Assembly: GCA_963817075.1 (NCBI GenBank)
Contig: CAWFMT010000001.1
Location: forward strand, 62,001-126,000
Origin: DASPKM01 sp963817075
GTDB taxonomy: Bacteria > Bacteroidota > Bacteroidia > Chitinophagales > Chitinophagaceae
Direction: 5' to 3'
Length of the DNA: 64,000 bases
In this document: positions 24,058 to 32,831 of the stretch, one piece after another
How positions within the stretch are numbered: the first letter of the stretch is position 1
Layout: every line of letters begins with the position of its first letter
Translations under genes and position numbers: made by a program
Notes under the pieces: generated by a model
What the model saw: only the letters and a program-made list of their open reading frames with translations
Database searches by the model: none
What the model was told of the DNA's origin: nothing

Positions 24058-26569
24058 CTAACCCATCATTGACAAATGTTCAAGTAATTCACTCTCTGTT
24101 TTGATCAATACATCTCTTGCCTTGCTTCCCTGGTTGGGACCTACAACTCCCGCAGCTTCAAGCTGGTCCATCAATCTGCCTGCCCGATTATAACCCAGTT
24201 TCATCCTTCTCTGCAACAATGATGTTGATCCAACCTGGTTTTGAACTATCAACCTGGCTGCGTCCTCAAATAGGGGGTCTCTATTAGTAAGATCAAAATC
24301 CTTGCCTTCAAGATCTTTCTCATCAATATATTCAGGCAATAAGAATGCCTGGGGATATCCACGTTGTTCACCGATGAATTCAGTTACTTCTTCAACTTCA
24401 GGAGTATCAACGAATACACATTGCACACGAGTAATTTCTCCATTGTAAGAGATCAGCATATCACCTTTCCCGATGAGTTGTTCTGCTCCTCCTGTATCAA
24501 GGATGGTCCGCGAATCAATTTTTGAGGAGACCTTGAATGCAATTCGTGCTGGAAAGTTTGCCTTTATAGTACCTGTGATGATATTAACAGATGGCCGTTG
24601 AGTTGCAATGATAAGATGGATACCTACGGCTCTGGCTAATTGTGCCAACCGCGCGATAGGCATTTCAATTTCCTTCCCTGCAGTCATGATAAGATCAGCA
24701 AACTCATCGATCACCAGCACAATAAATGGAAGGAATTGATGTCCCTTCTGCGGATTAAGCTTTCTGCGAATAAATTTATCGTTATACTCCTTGATATTTC
24801 TCGCACCGGCTTCCTTCAGCAGATCATATCTATTATCCATTTCGATGCAAAGTGCATTCAATGTATGGACAACTTTTTTTGTATCGGTGATGATCGCTTC
24901 TTCTTCTCCGGGAAGTTTTGCAAGGAAATGTTTTTCGATAGTTCGATAAATACTCAATTCAACTTTCTTGGGATCTACCAACACAAGTTTCAATTGAGAA
25001 GGATGCTTCTTGTATAATAATGAAACAAGGATGGCATTCAATCCTACAGATTTACCCTGACCCGTTGCCCCAGCCATCAACAAATGCGGCATTGATGTAA
25101 GATCAACTATGAAATTTTCATTGTCGATCTTTTTACCTAATGCAATTGGAAGATTAAAATGATTGTGTTGAAATTTATCTGACGACAGAAGTGTTCGCAT
25201 ACTTACTATCGTCTTCTTCACATTTGGAACTTCAATACCAATTGTACCCTTACCTGGAATTGGAGCGATGATCCTTATTCCAAGATGCTGCCAGGCTGAG
25301 AGCAATATCGTCTTCCAGATTTTTTATCCTCGAAATTCTTACACCTGCTGCCGGGACAATTTCATAAAGGGTTACCGTGGGTCCAACAGTTGCACTGATT
25401 TTCTGAATGGCGATATCATAGTTCTTCAGCGTATTAATGATCTGATTTTTATTCGCTTCTAATTCAGCTGCATCCTGAACTATCTTATCGGTTCCGTGAT
25501 TTTCTAAAAGGTCAAGGGATGGATATTTATAATCTCTCAGATCAAGCGTTGGTTCATAAGGAGGGAGTACTTCAACTACTACCCCATCTTCATTCACCTC
25601 CTCTTTTTCAATATGTACAGGCTTGATCTCAAGCTCGATCAATTGTCCGTTCGACTTGGATATTTCAGGCTTTGTTTTGTTTGTAGAACTCTGTTCTTGG
25701 GGTGTTTTCTGTACTTCCTCTACTTTTTTCAATGGCTCTGGCTCAATCAATTCCTTTTCCACCATCTTAAGTTCTTCAACCTGAGGCTTTCTTCCCGAAT
25801 CAGTAGGATGGATGACAATTATTCCACCTTCCGACTTCAACATATTTCCATGTTTTTCCGGCAGGGTTTCAACAACTGAAGTGTTTTCAGTTGTGCCGAA
25901 ACCTTCAATGGTATCTAGTGGAACTTCCTGATCTACCTTGCTCTTCTTTTTTGAGGGAATAGAGAAAACAGGATTAAATCTCCAAATAAAATATGCGAGA
26001 CCTGCTACGCCCAGGACAACTGCAGTTCCAATGAATCCAAGGAATCGCTGCATCCAGTTATTGATCATTTCACCTAATGCTCCGCCCCAGGGAAAGGTAT
26101 TTGCAGGAGTTAGAAATGCAAACGCTACACTGAAATAGAAAATCCCTGCTACTACATACCTGAGATTTCGCTTTATTGAAAATAGTTTCTTAGCAAAGAG
26201 AAGATTCGCACCAAGCACAAAGAAGAAACTGCAAATGAAAAAAGATGCAAGCCCAAATCCATTGTAAATAAATAAATGGGAAATCCAGGCACCCAGTCGA
26301 CCTAATAAATTGTCAACCTTCACATCATCATCAAACAGAACATTGATGCCACCTTTTATGACCTTATCCTGGTCGCGTTGCCAGGTAAACAAATAAGAGG
26401 TAAATGCAATAAAGAGGAATAATGCCAGCACAAGGAGAATTGCGCCAGCAATTTTATGAGTACGCTCATCTTTGACCAGATGCTTTACCTGGACGGTTTC
26501 TTCTTTTTCGGGTTTCAGTTTATCCGGGTCTGGCTGCTGGGTTTTCCGCTTTTTCAGCTTGTTGGCCAT
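24058..26569 (-). CDS. ftsK: DNA translocase FtsK, interrupted by a single-base frameshift
   Basis: About 836 residues if the frame is restored. The N-terminal part (26569 to about 25286) has membrane helices typical of FtsK and a long charged linker; the C-terminal part has the RecA-like motor with Walker A GATGQGKS, Walker B LIVDEFAD-like LVIDEFAD, and the gamma winged helix ending near 24060. The reading frame breaks at about 25285: the expected ...SLAALGIRIIAPIPG is split, and removing one base (plus-strand A at 25285) restores it. Start at ATG 26569, since an upstream codon at 26587 lies beyond the -7 box. FtsK is normally essential, so a sequence error or a very recent mutation is more likely than an old pseudogene. 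Confidence 0.88.
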
Positions 26570-26574
26570 GGAGA

Positions 26575-26582
26575 CAAAGATA
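26575..26582 (-). promoter_or_regulatory. -7 promoter box TATCTTTG, ftsK (near-leaderless)
   Basis: A perfect match on the minus strand. Only five bases separate it from ATG 26569, so transcription would begin at or next to the start codon. Confidence 0.6.
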
Positions 26583-26657
26583 GGCAATAGCCCTTATCCT
26601 AATGAGTTGGAGGGAAGCTATCAACACGATGTTGAAAATCTTTTTCAGTCAAATTCG

Positions 26658-26665
26658 TACTTTTC
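26658..26665 (+). promoter_or_regulatory. -7-like box TACTTTTC, sensor kinase
   Basis: Seven of eight positions match. It lies 29 bases before ATG 26695 and 53 before ATG 26719. Confidence 0.35.
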
Positions 26666-26718
26666 ATTTGAAATTGAAACCTTATCCCGGGTTTATGCCA
26701 AAAACTACTGCTTTCCAT

Positions 26719-28623
26719 ATGCATAATTACCCCGTTTTCCTGATTGCCATTCTCGGGATGCTGATTGTCATTTCATGTAATTCAATTCACACCCACAGCA
26801 ATTACCTGGGAGACTCTGTGGATGTAAGTAAAACCAGATTCGCGAGACATTTAACCAAGAATATTCAATCGGAGGTTATTGATAGGGGACAATACCAGGA
26901 CAATGCATTGACAACTCTTAAAATCCAGGATAGTTTACCAGCAGGTTGGGCAAGGAGATTTCCTAATGATGCTATGGAAAATGAGCTTGTATTGAAATTT
27001 CATTTATATAATTCTTCTGATTCTGTTCAAAATTTGTATTTCTTTCCTGGCACCTACTTCAGCAGCATCAGATTTTTGAAATTAGGCCAGGACAATACTC
27101 TCAATGAAATTTCAGGAGATTCCACACCACCAAAATGGAGAAAGGGTTTTAGACATTTTAATCTTCTTCCAAAAGAGTCGGCGGTTTATTATGCAAGGTT
27201 GCGAATCCTGAGAACCTCGGCTACTAGCTTTTTACCGCAGATTCTCCAACAGGATTATATCGAACCATTTGTTGCGCAGAGAGTCCAGAATCGCGCAACG
27301 AATAATATGTTAACCTATCTGGCAACAGGTATCATGCTCATGACCGTCCTATATTCTTTGGCGGTCTATTGGCAAAATAGAAGAAAAGAATTTCTTTATT
27401 ATTGTGGCTATGCGGGATCCATGGGGATTTTATTGTTCTTCAAATCGCACCTGCACTACCAGTTTACAGGCTTCAACTTTTCGTTTGAGAGTTATTGGGA
27501 TTTCCTGATTCAATGCGCAGGAGTTTTTTGCTATTTTCAGTTCATTAGGAATTTCCTGAATACAAAGACAAGCCATGGATTTCTTGAAAGAGTCCTTAGA
27601 CTAGGCGAAATATTGATTGGGGTATTCGTTACAGTTTATTCTGCACTCTATTTTCTCACTTCCGAATTCATGTGGCTTGATTTCTTCGAAAACCTGACAA
27701 AGCAAATGTTGCTCGTGATCGGGCTAATTTTCATTTTTTATGGAATAAGAAAAAAGGATTTGTTGATGCGGTATATGGTGGCGGGAAATTTTGTCCTTAT
27801 CGCAGGTTCAATCCTTTCATTCCTGCAAATAAAATTCTCATTTCAGTTTACATCAAATAGAGCGTTTTCTTTTTTCAATGAAGCCTTGTTTTATTATGAG
27901 CTCGGGATTGTTGGAGAACTTGCGTTCTTCTTAGCAGGTCTTGCCTATAAAAACAGGAATGAAACTATTAGGCAAACTAAAGAAGGAGAGCGAAAGGAAT
28001 TGGAAAAACAGATGGCAGTACTTGCGGCCCAACAGGATGAACGGGAACGGATCTCCGCTGATATGCACGATGAATTAGGATCTGGTGTTACAGCTATCAG
28101 GCTGATGAGTGAAATTGTGAAAACGAAAATGAAAGAGTCCACTCTACCCGAAATTGATAAGATATCTCATTCAGCAAATGATCTGATCACCAAGATGAAT
28201 ACGATAATCTGGACAATGTCAAGCAGTAATGATACTGTTGAGAACCTGGTAACCTACATCCGGACCTATGCAGTTGAGTTTTTTGAAAACACCAATATTG
28301 AATGCAGGTTTAATATGCCTGATTCTTTTCAAAAGATCGAATTGAGTGGAGAAAGGAGAAGAAATATTTTCCTGGCAGTTAAAGAAGCAATGAATAATGT
28401 GCTCAAGCATGCTAAGGCTACGGAGGTCAGGATTGATATTCAGGTCAAGGATAAATTGATAATTACTATTGCCGATAATGGCCTGGGAATTGACATGGAA
28501 AAAATCAGGCGTTTTGGAAATGGTCTTAAGAACATGCAGTCCAGGCTGGAGAACATTAATGGACGTTTTAATATTCAGAATGACCAGGGAACAATTGCTT
28601 TGTTCGAAATTAATTTATCGTAG
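26719..28623 (+). CDS. 7TMR-DISM sensor histidine kinase (HisKA_3/NarL-type)
   Basis: 634 residues from ATG 26719; in-frame starts at 26695 and 26602 also exist. The chosen start gives a short lipoprotein-like signal ending LIVISC. Then come a periplasmic sensor domain (about 25-185), seven hydrophobic helices (about 195-400), a coiled coil, and a HisKA_3 dimerisation domain with phospho-acceptor His450 in ADMHDELGSG. The HATPase domain has AVKEAMNNVLKHA and DNGLGI. Kinases of this type signal to LuxR/NarL-family regulators; none is adjacent. The gene is divergent from ftsK. Confidence 0.92.
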   Translation: MHNYPVFLIAILGMLIVISCNSIHTHSNYLGDSVDVSKTRFARHLTKNIQSEVIDRGQYQDNALTTLKIQDSLPAGWARRFPNDAMENELVLKFHLYNSSDSVQNLYFFPGTYFSSIRFLKLGQDNTLNEISGDSTPPKWRKGFRHFNLLPKESAVYYARLRILRTSATSFLPQILQQDYIEPFVAQRVQNRATNNMLTYLATGIMLMTVLYSLAVYWQNRRKEFLYYCGYAGSMGILLFFKSHLHYQFTGFNFSFESYWDFLIQCAGVFCYFQFIRNFLNTKTSHGFLERVLRLGEILIGVFVTVYSALYFLTSEFMWLDFFENLTKQMLLVIGLIFIFYGIRKKDLLMRYMVAGNFVLIAGSILSFLQIKFSFQFTSNRAFSFFNEALFYYELGIVGELAFFLAGLAYKNRNETIRQTKEGERKELEKQMAVLAAQQDERERISADMHDELGSGVTAIRLMSEIVKTKMKESTLPEIDKISHSANDLITKMNTIIWTMSSSNDTVENLVTYIRTYAVEFFENTNIECRFNMPDSFQKIELSGERRRNIFLAVKEAMNNVLKHAKATEVRIDIQVKDKLIITIADNGLGIDMEKIRRFGNGLKNMQSRLENINGRFNIQNDQGTIALFEINLS

Positions 28624-28627
28624 AAGC

Positions 28628-29275
28628 TTATTGCTCTTCCCACTGCAGAAACCAGTAGTCGTTGTGGCAGACAGTGGTATACGAAGGCAGGGAAATACCT
28701 ATATTGAACAAAGGACAATTAATTACAACAGTATGGAACTCGCCATTCTCACCACATGCGTCCACTCCTAAATTTTCAAGTTCAACTATTAATGCAGGAC
28801 TAATTATCCGTCCAAGAAATATTTCTCCCATCCTCATATTACAGGATACGATCATCGCAGAAATGCCCGTTTCCAGCATTTGATTTACCAATGATTTCCG
28901 ATCTTGTTTCCAAAGAGGAAGTATGGCCTCCAATCCAGATTCTCTACATACCATCTCTTCCCAATCACGATGTTGCTGAAGATCAATATCGCCAAATACC
29001 ATCCCCTCTACATCATAAGATGATTTTATCAAGTCGAGATTGCGTACAAAATTCTGCTTGTAATCAGTCCAGGTTGTTGGTGTGGCAATTAATGGAAGCT
29101 TCATTGCATCTGCCTGCTGCTGGAGAATTGAAAGCGGGAGTCCATGTGAACGAGAGATTTTTCCATTCTCATTCATCATATTTACGATTACCGCAGGCTG
29201 ATTTCCGTATTGAATGGAAACCATGAGGGCATAACAACTATCCTTTCCACCACTCCAGGAACATCCGATCTTCAT
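28628..29275 (-). CDS. Dph6-like ATP pyrophosphatase (diphthine-ammonia ligase family)
   Basis: 215 residues with the ATP-PPase P-loop SGGKDS near the N-terminus and the family motif GENGEFHT near residue 180. In archaea and eukaryotes the family amidates diphthine on elongation factor 2. Bacteria lack diphthamide, so the bacterial substrate is unknown. The ATG at 29275 shares its A with the stop of the upstream DUF423 gene (TGATG), indicating translational coupling. A TTG one codon earlier is the only alternative nearby. Confidence 0.88.
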   Translation of the reverse strand: MKIGCSWSGGKDSCYALMVSIQYGNQPAVIVNMMNENGKISRSHGLPLSILQQQADAMKLPLIATPTTWTDYKQNFVRNLDLIKSSYDVEGMVFGDIDLQQHRDWEEMVCRESGLEAILPLWKQDRKSLVNQMLETGISAMIVSCNMRMGEIFLGRIISPALIVELENLGVDACGENGEFHTVVINCPLFNIGISLPSYTTVCHNDYWFLQWEEQ

Positions 29276-29664
29276 CAATATTTTTTAAGGATAGCGATCA
29301 ATAATAATAGCCAGCCGGCTACAAGAAATAATCCTCCGATTGGTGTAATTATCCCGATACCTGAGAGACCAACCGTTCCTGTTGCCTTGAGTGCAGTGAG
29401 CAGGTATAGTGATCCCGAGAATAGTATGATGCCAGCGAGAAAACTATATCCGGCCCAGGCAAGAGTGGGATGGCTAATCTTTTCGAAAAGGATGGCTACT
29501 ACTAAAATTGCAAAGCAGTGATAGAATTGGTATCGAACACCAGTTTCAAACGTTACTATAGTTTCAGGTGGAACAATTTTCTTAAGGCCGTGGGCTCCAA
29601 ATGCTCCCAATACGACAGATAGTCCACCGAGTATTGTTCCTATGATCAGGAAAGTTCTAGACAT
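29275..29664 (-). CDS. DUF423 small membrane protein
   Basis: 129 residues with four transmembrane helices and the characteristic N-terminal LGGLSVVLGAFGAHGLKK of the DUF423/YgdD family. Its role is unknown. It overlaps aroK by eight bases upstream and the Dph6-like gene by one base downstream, so all three form one translationally coupled operon. Confidence 0.9.
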   Translation of the reverse strand: MSRTFLIIGTILGGLSVVLGAFGAHGLKKIVPPETIVTFETGVRYQFYHCFAILVVAILFEKISHPTLAWAGYSFLAGIILFSGSLYLLTALKATGTVGLSGIGIITPIGGLFLVAGWLLLLIAILKKY

Positions 29665-30163
29665 GCATGATGTTTTGGATCAGAGTTTCGATACTGGTGA
29701 TTTCTTCTTCAACAACCAGTTCCGCTTCTTCGTAATAAATTCTCCGTTCAGAGAATTTTTTCACTAAGTATTGTTTGATCTGCTCGTCTTTTAATTCCTT
29801 GAGTAGAGGTCGTTCTGATTTTTCTTTGATAAGTCGGTCGTATAGTACATCCAGCTTTGTATTTAGCCAGACGGTCAGACCGTTATTATTCATGTAATCG
29901 ATATTATTAAAAAAGCAGGGTGTTCCCCCACCGCAGGCCATTACAAATGATTCATGGCTTTCAGTGAGAATGTGAAGAGTTTCTTTTTCAAGCATACGAA
30001 AATATTCTTCGCCTTTGGTGGCAAATATTTCATTGATGCTTGCATTTTCTTCTGTTATTATCTGCTGGTCCAGGTCAAACAATGGCAACGTGAGTTTTTC
30101 ACTGAGTAATTTGCCCCAGTGGCTCTTCCCCGAACCCATAAAACCTATCAGATAAATCCTCAC
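29657..30163 (-). CDS. aroK: Shikimate kinase
   Basis: 168 residues from GTG 30163. Shikimate kinase phosphorylates shikimate in aromatic amino acid synthesis. Motifs: P-loop GFMGSGKS (7-14), the shikimate-binding FDLDQQI with Asp34, CGGGTPC (about 77-83), and the LID region with SERPLL. An upstream open extension to 30250 would translate an intergenic TTTCAAA repeat, so it is rejected. First gene of the aroK-DUF423-Dph6-like operon. Confidence 0.93.
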   Translation of the reverse strand: MRIYLIGFMGSGKSHWGKLLSEKLTLPLFDLDQQIITEENASINEIFATKGEEYFRMLEKETLHILTESHESFVMACGGGTPCFFNNIDYMNNNGLTVWLNTKLDVLYDRLIKEKSERPLLKELKDEQIKQYLVKKFSERRIYYEEAELVVEEEITSIETLIQNIMHV

Positions 30164-30265
30164 TCTAAATTTGAAAATTTGAAAATTAGATAATTTGAAA
30201 ATGTATTTTTTAAGATTAACTCTTGCTCGGTCTTTCAAACATTCAAACAATCAAACATTCAAACT
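30164..30265. repeat. TTTGAAAA / CATTCAAAC repeats in the aroK leader
   Basis: AAATTTGAAAATTTGAAAAT at the left and TTTCAAACATTCAAACAATC at the right, about 50 bases apart. The repeat begins directly at the aroK start codon and ends just before the stop of the dehydrogenase gene. Confidence 0.55.
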
Positions 30266-30267
30266 GT

Positions 30268-31452
30268 TTACGTAAATGCATTCAACCCCGTCACATCCAT
30301 TCCTGTTATGAGCAAATGAATATCATGGGTTCCTTCATATGTTATTACACTTTCGATATTCATCATATGCCTCATGATGGAATATTCACCCGTGATACCC
30401 ATTCCTCCCAGGATCTGCCTGGCTTCTCTCGCAATGTTGGCAGCAACTTCACATCCATTCCTTTTAGCCATTGAAACCTGTTGAGGAGTTGCACGACCTT
30501 CATTCATCAACACACCAAGTCGCCAGTTCAGCAATTGTGCTTTAGTGATCTCAGTGATCATCTCGGCCAGTTTTTTCTGTTGAAGTTGAAAGCCACCAAT
30601 TGGCCGTCCGAATTGTTCACGTTCCTTACTATATCGAAGTGCGGTATCATAACAATCCATTGCTGCCCCGATGGAACCCCAGGCAATTCCATACCGTGCC
30701 TTGGTCAGGCAACTGAGAGGACCTTTCAAACCTTTTACATTTGGAAGAATATTTTCCTTCGGGACTTTGACATGATCAAAAACCAATTCACCCGTAGCTG
30801 AAGCGCGCAGGCTCCATTTCCCATGTGTGGTTGGAGTGGTGAACCCTTCCATACCTCTTTCCACGATCAGTCCCCTGATTTCGCCTTCTTCATCCTTGGC
30901 CCAAACAACTGCAACCTGCGAAAAGGGTGCATTGCTGATCCACATTTTTGAGCCATTAAGGATCACATGATCACCTGCATCAGTAAAATTCGAGAGCATT
31001 GAGGCCGGATTGCTTCCATGGTCTGGCTCTGTCAGCCCAAAACATCCGAGCCATTCTCCACTGGCAAGTTTAGGAAGAAATTTCCGCTTCTGTTCTTCAC
31101 TTCCATAAGCGTAAATAGGGAACATTACAAGGGATCCCTGAACAGAGGCTGTAGATCGGACCCCACTATCACCTCTCTCCAATTCCTGCATCATGAGACC
31201 ATAGCTTATGTAATCCAGTCCGCCTCCGCCATATTCTGGAGGGATTGTAGGCCCAAAACAGCCCAGGTCACCTAGTTGCTTTACAATTTGTTGAGGGAAT
31301 TCGGCCTTTTGAGCGTAATCTTCAATAATGGGGGATATTTCTTTCTTCACATAATTTCTAACGGTCTCCCTGATCAGCTTCTGCTCATCTGTAAGTAGTT
31401 CATCCAGTTGGAAATAATCAGGGCTCACAAAATTGTCGGTCCTGGCTGCCAT
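30268..31452 (-). CDS. gcdH: Glutaryl-CoA dehydrogenase
   Basis: 394 residues of the acyl-CoA dehydrogenase fold. Features of glutaryl-CoA dehydrogenase rather than a generic member are VRSTASVQGSLVM with Arg99 (binds the distal carboxylate) and catalytic Glu373 in TYEGTHDIH. The enzyme oxidises and decarboxylates glutaryl-CoA to crotonyl-CoA in lysine/tryptophan breakdown, with FAD. Other acyl-CoA dehydrogenase motifs such as GCFGLTEPDHGSNP are intact. Kynureninase, another tryptophan-degradation enzyme, lies 5 kb away but in a separate unit. Confidence 0.92.
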   Translation of the reverse strand: MAARTDNFVSPDYFQLDELLTDEQKLIRETVRNYVKKEISPIIEDYAQKAEFPQQIVKQLGDLGCFGPTIPPEYGGGGLDYISYGLMMQELERGDSGVRSTASVQGSLVMFPIYAYGSEEQKRKFLPKLASGEWLGCFGLTEPDHGSNPASMLSNFTDAGDHVILNGSKMWISNAPFSQVAVVWAKDEEGEIRGLIVERGMEGFTTPTTHGKWSLRASATGELVFDHVKVPKENILPNVKGLKGPLSCLTKARYGIAWGSIGAAMDCYDTALRYSKEREQFGRPIGGFQLQQKKLAEMITEITKAQLLNWRLGVLMNEGRATPQQVSMAKRNGCEVAANIAREARQILGGMGITGEYSIMRHMMNIESVITYEGTHDIHLLITGMDVTGLNAFT

Positions 31453-31472
31453 ATATCAGTTTTAGTGCGCCG

Positions 31473-31480
31473 CGAAAATA
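31473..31480 (-). promoter_or_regulatory. -7-like box TATTTTCG, gcdH
   Basis: Seven of eight positions match on the minus strand; 20 bases before ATG 31452. Confidence 0.45.
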
Positions 31481-31494
31481 CGAAGGCGAAGGCG

Positions 31495-31591
31495 AAGTCG
31501 GAGGTCTGAAGTCGGATGTCGGAAAGAATTGTGATCTAAACATGATTGACCTCAGACTTCTGACTTCCGACCTCTGACCTCCTCCCAGACC
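31495..31591. repeat. Inverted repeat of GAAGTCGGA / TCCGACTTC units
   Basis: AAGTCGGAGGTCTGAAGTCG on the left and CCTCAGACTTCTGACTTCCG on the right are complementary in several registers. The repeat lies between the divergent gcdH and sigma-factor promoters, unlike most other families here, which sit at gene ends. Confidence 0.6.
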
Positions 31592-31603
31592 CGTCTATCC
31601 ACT

Positions 31604-31611
31604 TAGGTTTG
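31604..31611 (+). promoter_or_regulatory. -7 promoter box TAGGTTTG, ECF sigma operon
   Basis: A perfect match. It overlaps a possible TTG start at 31609, which is therefore rejected in favour of ATG 31708. Confidence 0.6.
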
Positions 31612-31707
31612 AAAAATTTTTTGCCGAAGAAATACCTTCCATGCAACAAAAACCAACAGGGAGTGTATTTAAAATCAAAGCCTGATCAATTGGAGCTGAC
31701 TGCAACC

Positions 31708-32247
31708 ATGTTCTACGATGATCTGGTGGAGAAGTGCAAGAAGGGAGACACGCGCTCTTATCAAACCCTCTACCAACAGTATGCTAAAGCCATGTTCAAC
31801 ACCAGTCTGCGCATTGTTAACAATGCCAGTGATGCTGAAGATGTATTGCAGGAGGCCTTTATGGACGCATTTAGATATTTGAACGATTTTAATTACAAAT
31901 CCACTTTCGGTGCCTGGCTAAAAAGGATTGTAATTAATAAATCAATCAATGTCCTTCGCAAACATAAAACTGACCTTGTAGATATTGATACCACGCAGGT
32001 GGCTGATCTTCCAAATGACGAGGTTTTAGATGAAGAAAACATAAGACTAAAAGTAGAAGAGGTGAAAAGAGCAGTGCAAATATTACCGAATGGATACAGG
32101 ACAGTGCTTACTCTATATCTCTTTGAAGGCTATGATCACGAGGAGATTTCTGAGATCATGAGAATTTCCGAATCTACTGTTCGTACACAGTACCATCGTG
32201 CAAAACAGAAATTGTTACATATTATAAAGCAAGGAGTAGCGAAATGA
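31708..32247 (+). CDS. ECF RNA polymerase sigma factor
   Basis: 179 residues from ATG 31708. Sigma region 2 (about 8-75) contains DAEDVLQEAFMDAFRYL and the -10-melting stretch FGAWLKRIVINKSINVLR. Region 4 (about 115-172) contains LPNGYRTVLTLYLFEGYDHEEI and the recognition helix SESTVRTQYHRAKQKL. It leads an operon: its stop overlaps the start of a one-helix membrane protein that is probably its anti-sigma factor. The operon is read from a housekeeping-type -7 box, so autoregulation is not obvious. Confidence 0.93.
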   Translation: MFYDDLVEKCKKGDTRSYQTLYQQYAKAMFNTSLRIVNNASDAEDVLQEAFMDAFRYLNDFNYKSTFGAWLKRIVINKSINVLRKHKTDLVDIDTTQVADLPNDEVLDEENIRLKVEEVKRAVQILPNGYRTVLTLYLFEGYDHEEISEIMRISESTVRTQYHRAKQKLLHIIKQGVAK

Positions 32248-32831
32248 GTAACAGACTTGAACAATTTATCAGGGATAACAGGGAAGCCTTCGATGGCGAC
32301 GAACCTGGTCCGGAGCTGTGGAGAAACCTGGAACGAAATCTTCCTGGTCGCGAGAATGATATGCGGGTGTTTCATTTGAACTTCCTAAGGTGGACTGCTG
32401 CTGCAGCCATTCTTGTGATGATTGCCGGAATGTTCTATTACATGAAACAACAGAAAGAAACAACATCCTTCACTTCAAATGAGACCTCAGAAACAACGGA
32501 TCAAATTTTAAGTGATTTGGATCCGTCGTACGCAAAACAAGTGTACCATTTAACAGAGCTGGTTTCACTTAAACAAGATGAACTTAAGCAAGTTGAAAAA
32601 GAGCAACCGGAGCTTTACTCTCAATTTGTGAAAGACATCCATAAACTGGACAGTTCATACCAGGCATTGAAAATTGAACTTCCAAAGAACCCGAATCGAG
32701 AACTATTGCTTGAAGCGATGATCGAGAATCTGAAACTTCAAACAGAATTGCTGAATCAACAGTTGTATATCATCAAACAATTCAATCAAAAAAATATTAA
32801 AGACCATGAAAGCATCTCTAAGAGCATTTAA
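32244..32831 (+). CDS. Probable anti-sigma factor, single-pass membrane protein
   Basis: 195 residues. An N-terminal cytoplasmic segment of about 47 residues, one transmembrane helix (about 50-66), and a periplasmic domain dominated by a predicted coiled coil (about 95-190). The ATGA overlap with the ECF sigma gene and this topology make it the likely partner that holds the sigma factor at the membrane. No zinc-binding HxxxCxxC motif is visible. The start of the next gene overlaps its last 26 bases. Confidence 0.78.
   Translation: MSNRLEQFIRDNREAFDGDEPGPELWRNLERNLPGRENDMRVFHLNFLRWTAAAAILVMIAGMFYYMKQQKETTSFTSNETSETTDQILSDLDPSYAKQVYHLTELVSLKQDELKQVEKEQPELYSQFVKDIHKLDSSYQALKIELPKNPNRELLLEAMIENLKLQTELLNQQLYIIKQFNQKNIKDHESISKSI

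Noticed and set aside
25250..25305. Programmed frameshift in ftsK
   Set aside because: There is no slippery heptamer, stop-codon context or nearby stimulatory hairpin, and none is known for ftsK.
30164..30250. Longer shikimate kinase N-terminus
   Set aside because: It would translate a TTTCAAA intergenic repeat; the GTG at 30163 gives the standard start of the family.
31609..31707. TTG start extending the ECF sigma factor by 33 residues
   Set aside because: It lies inside the TAGGTTTG box, and the extra residues do not resemble sigma region 2.
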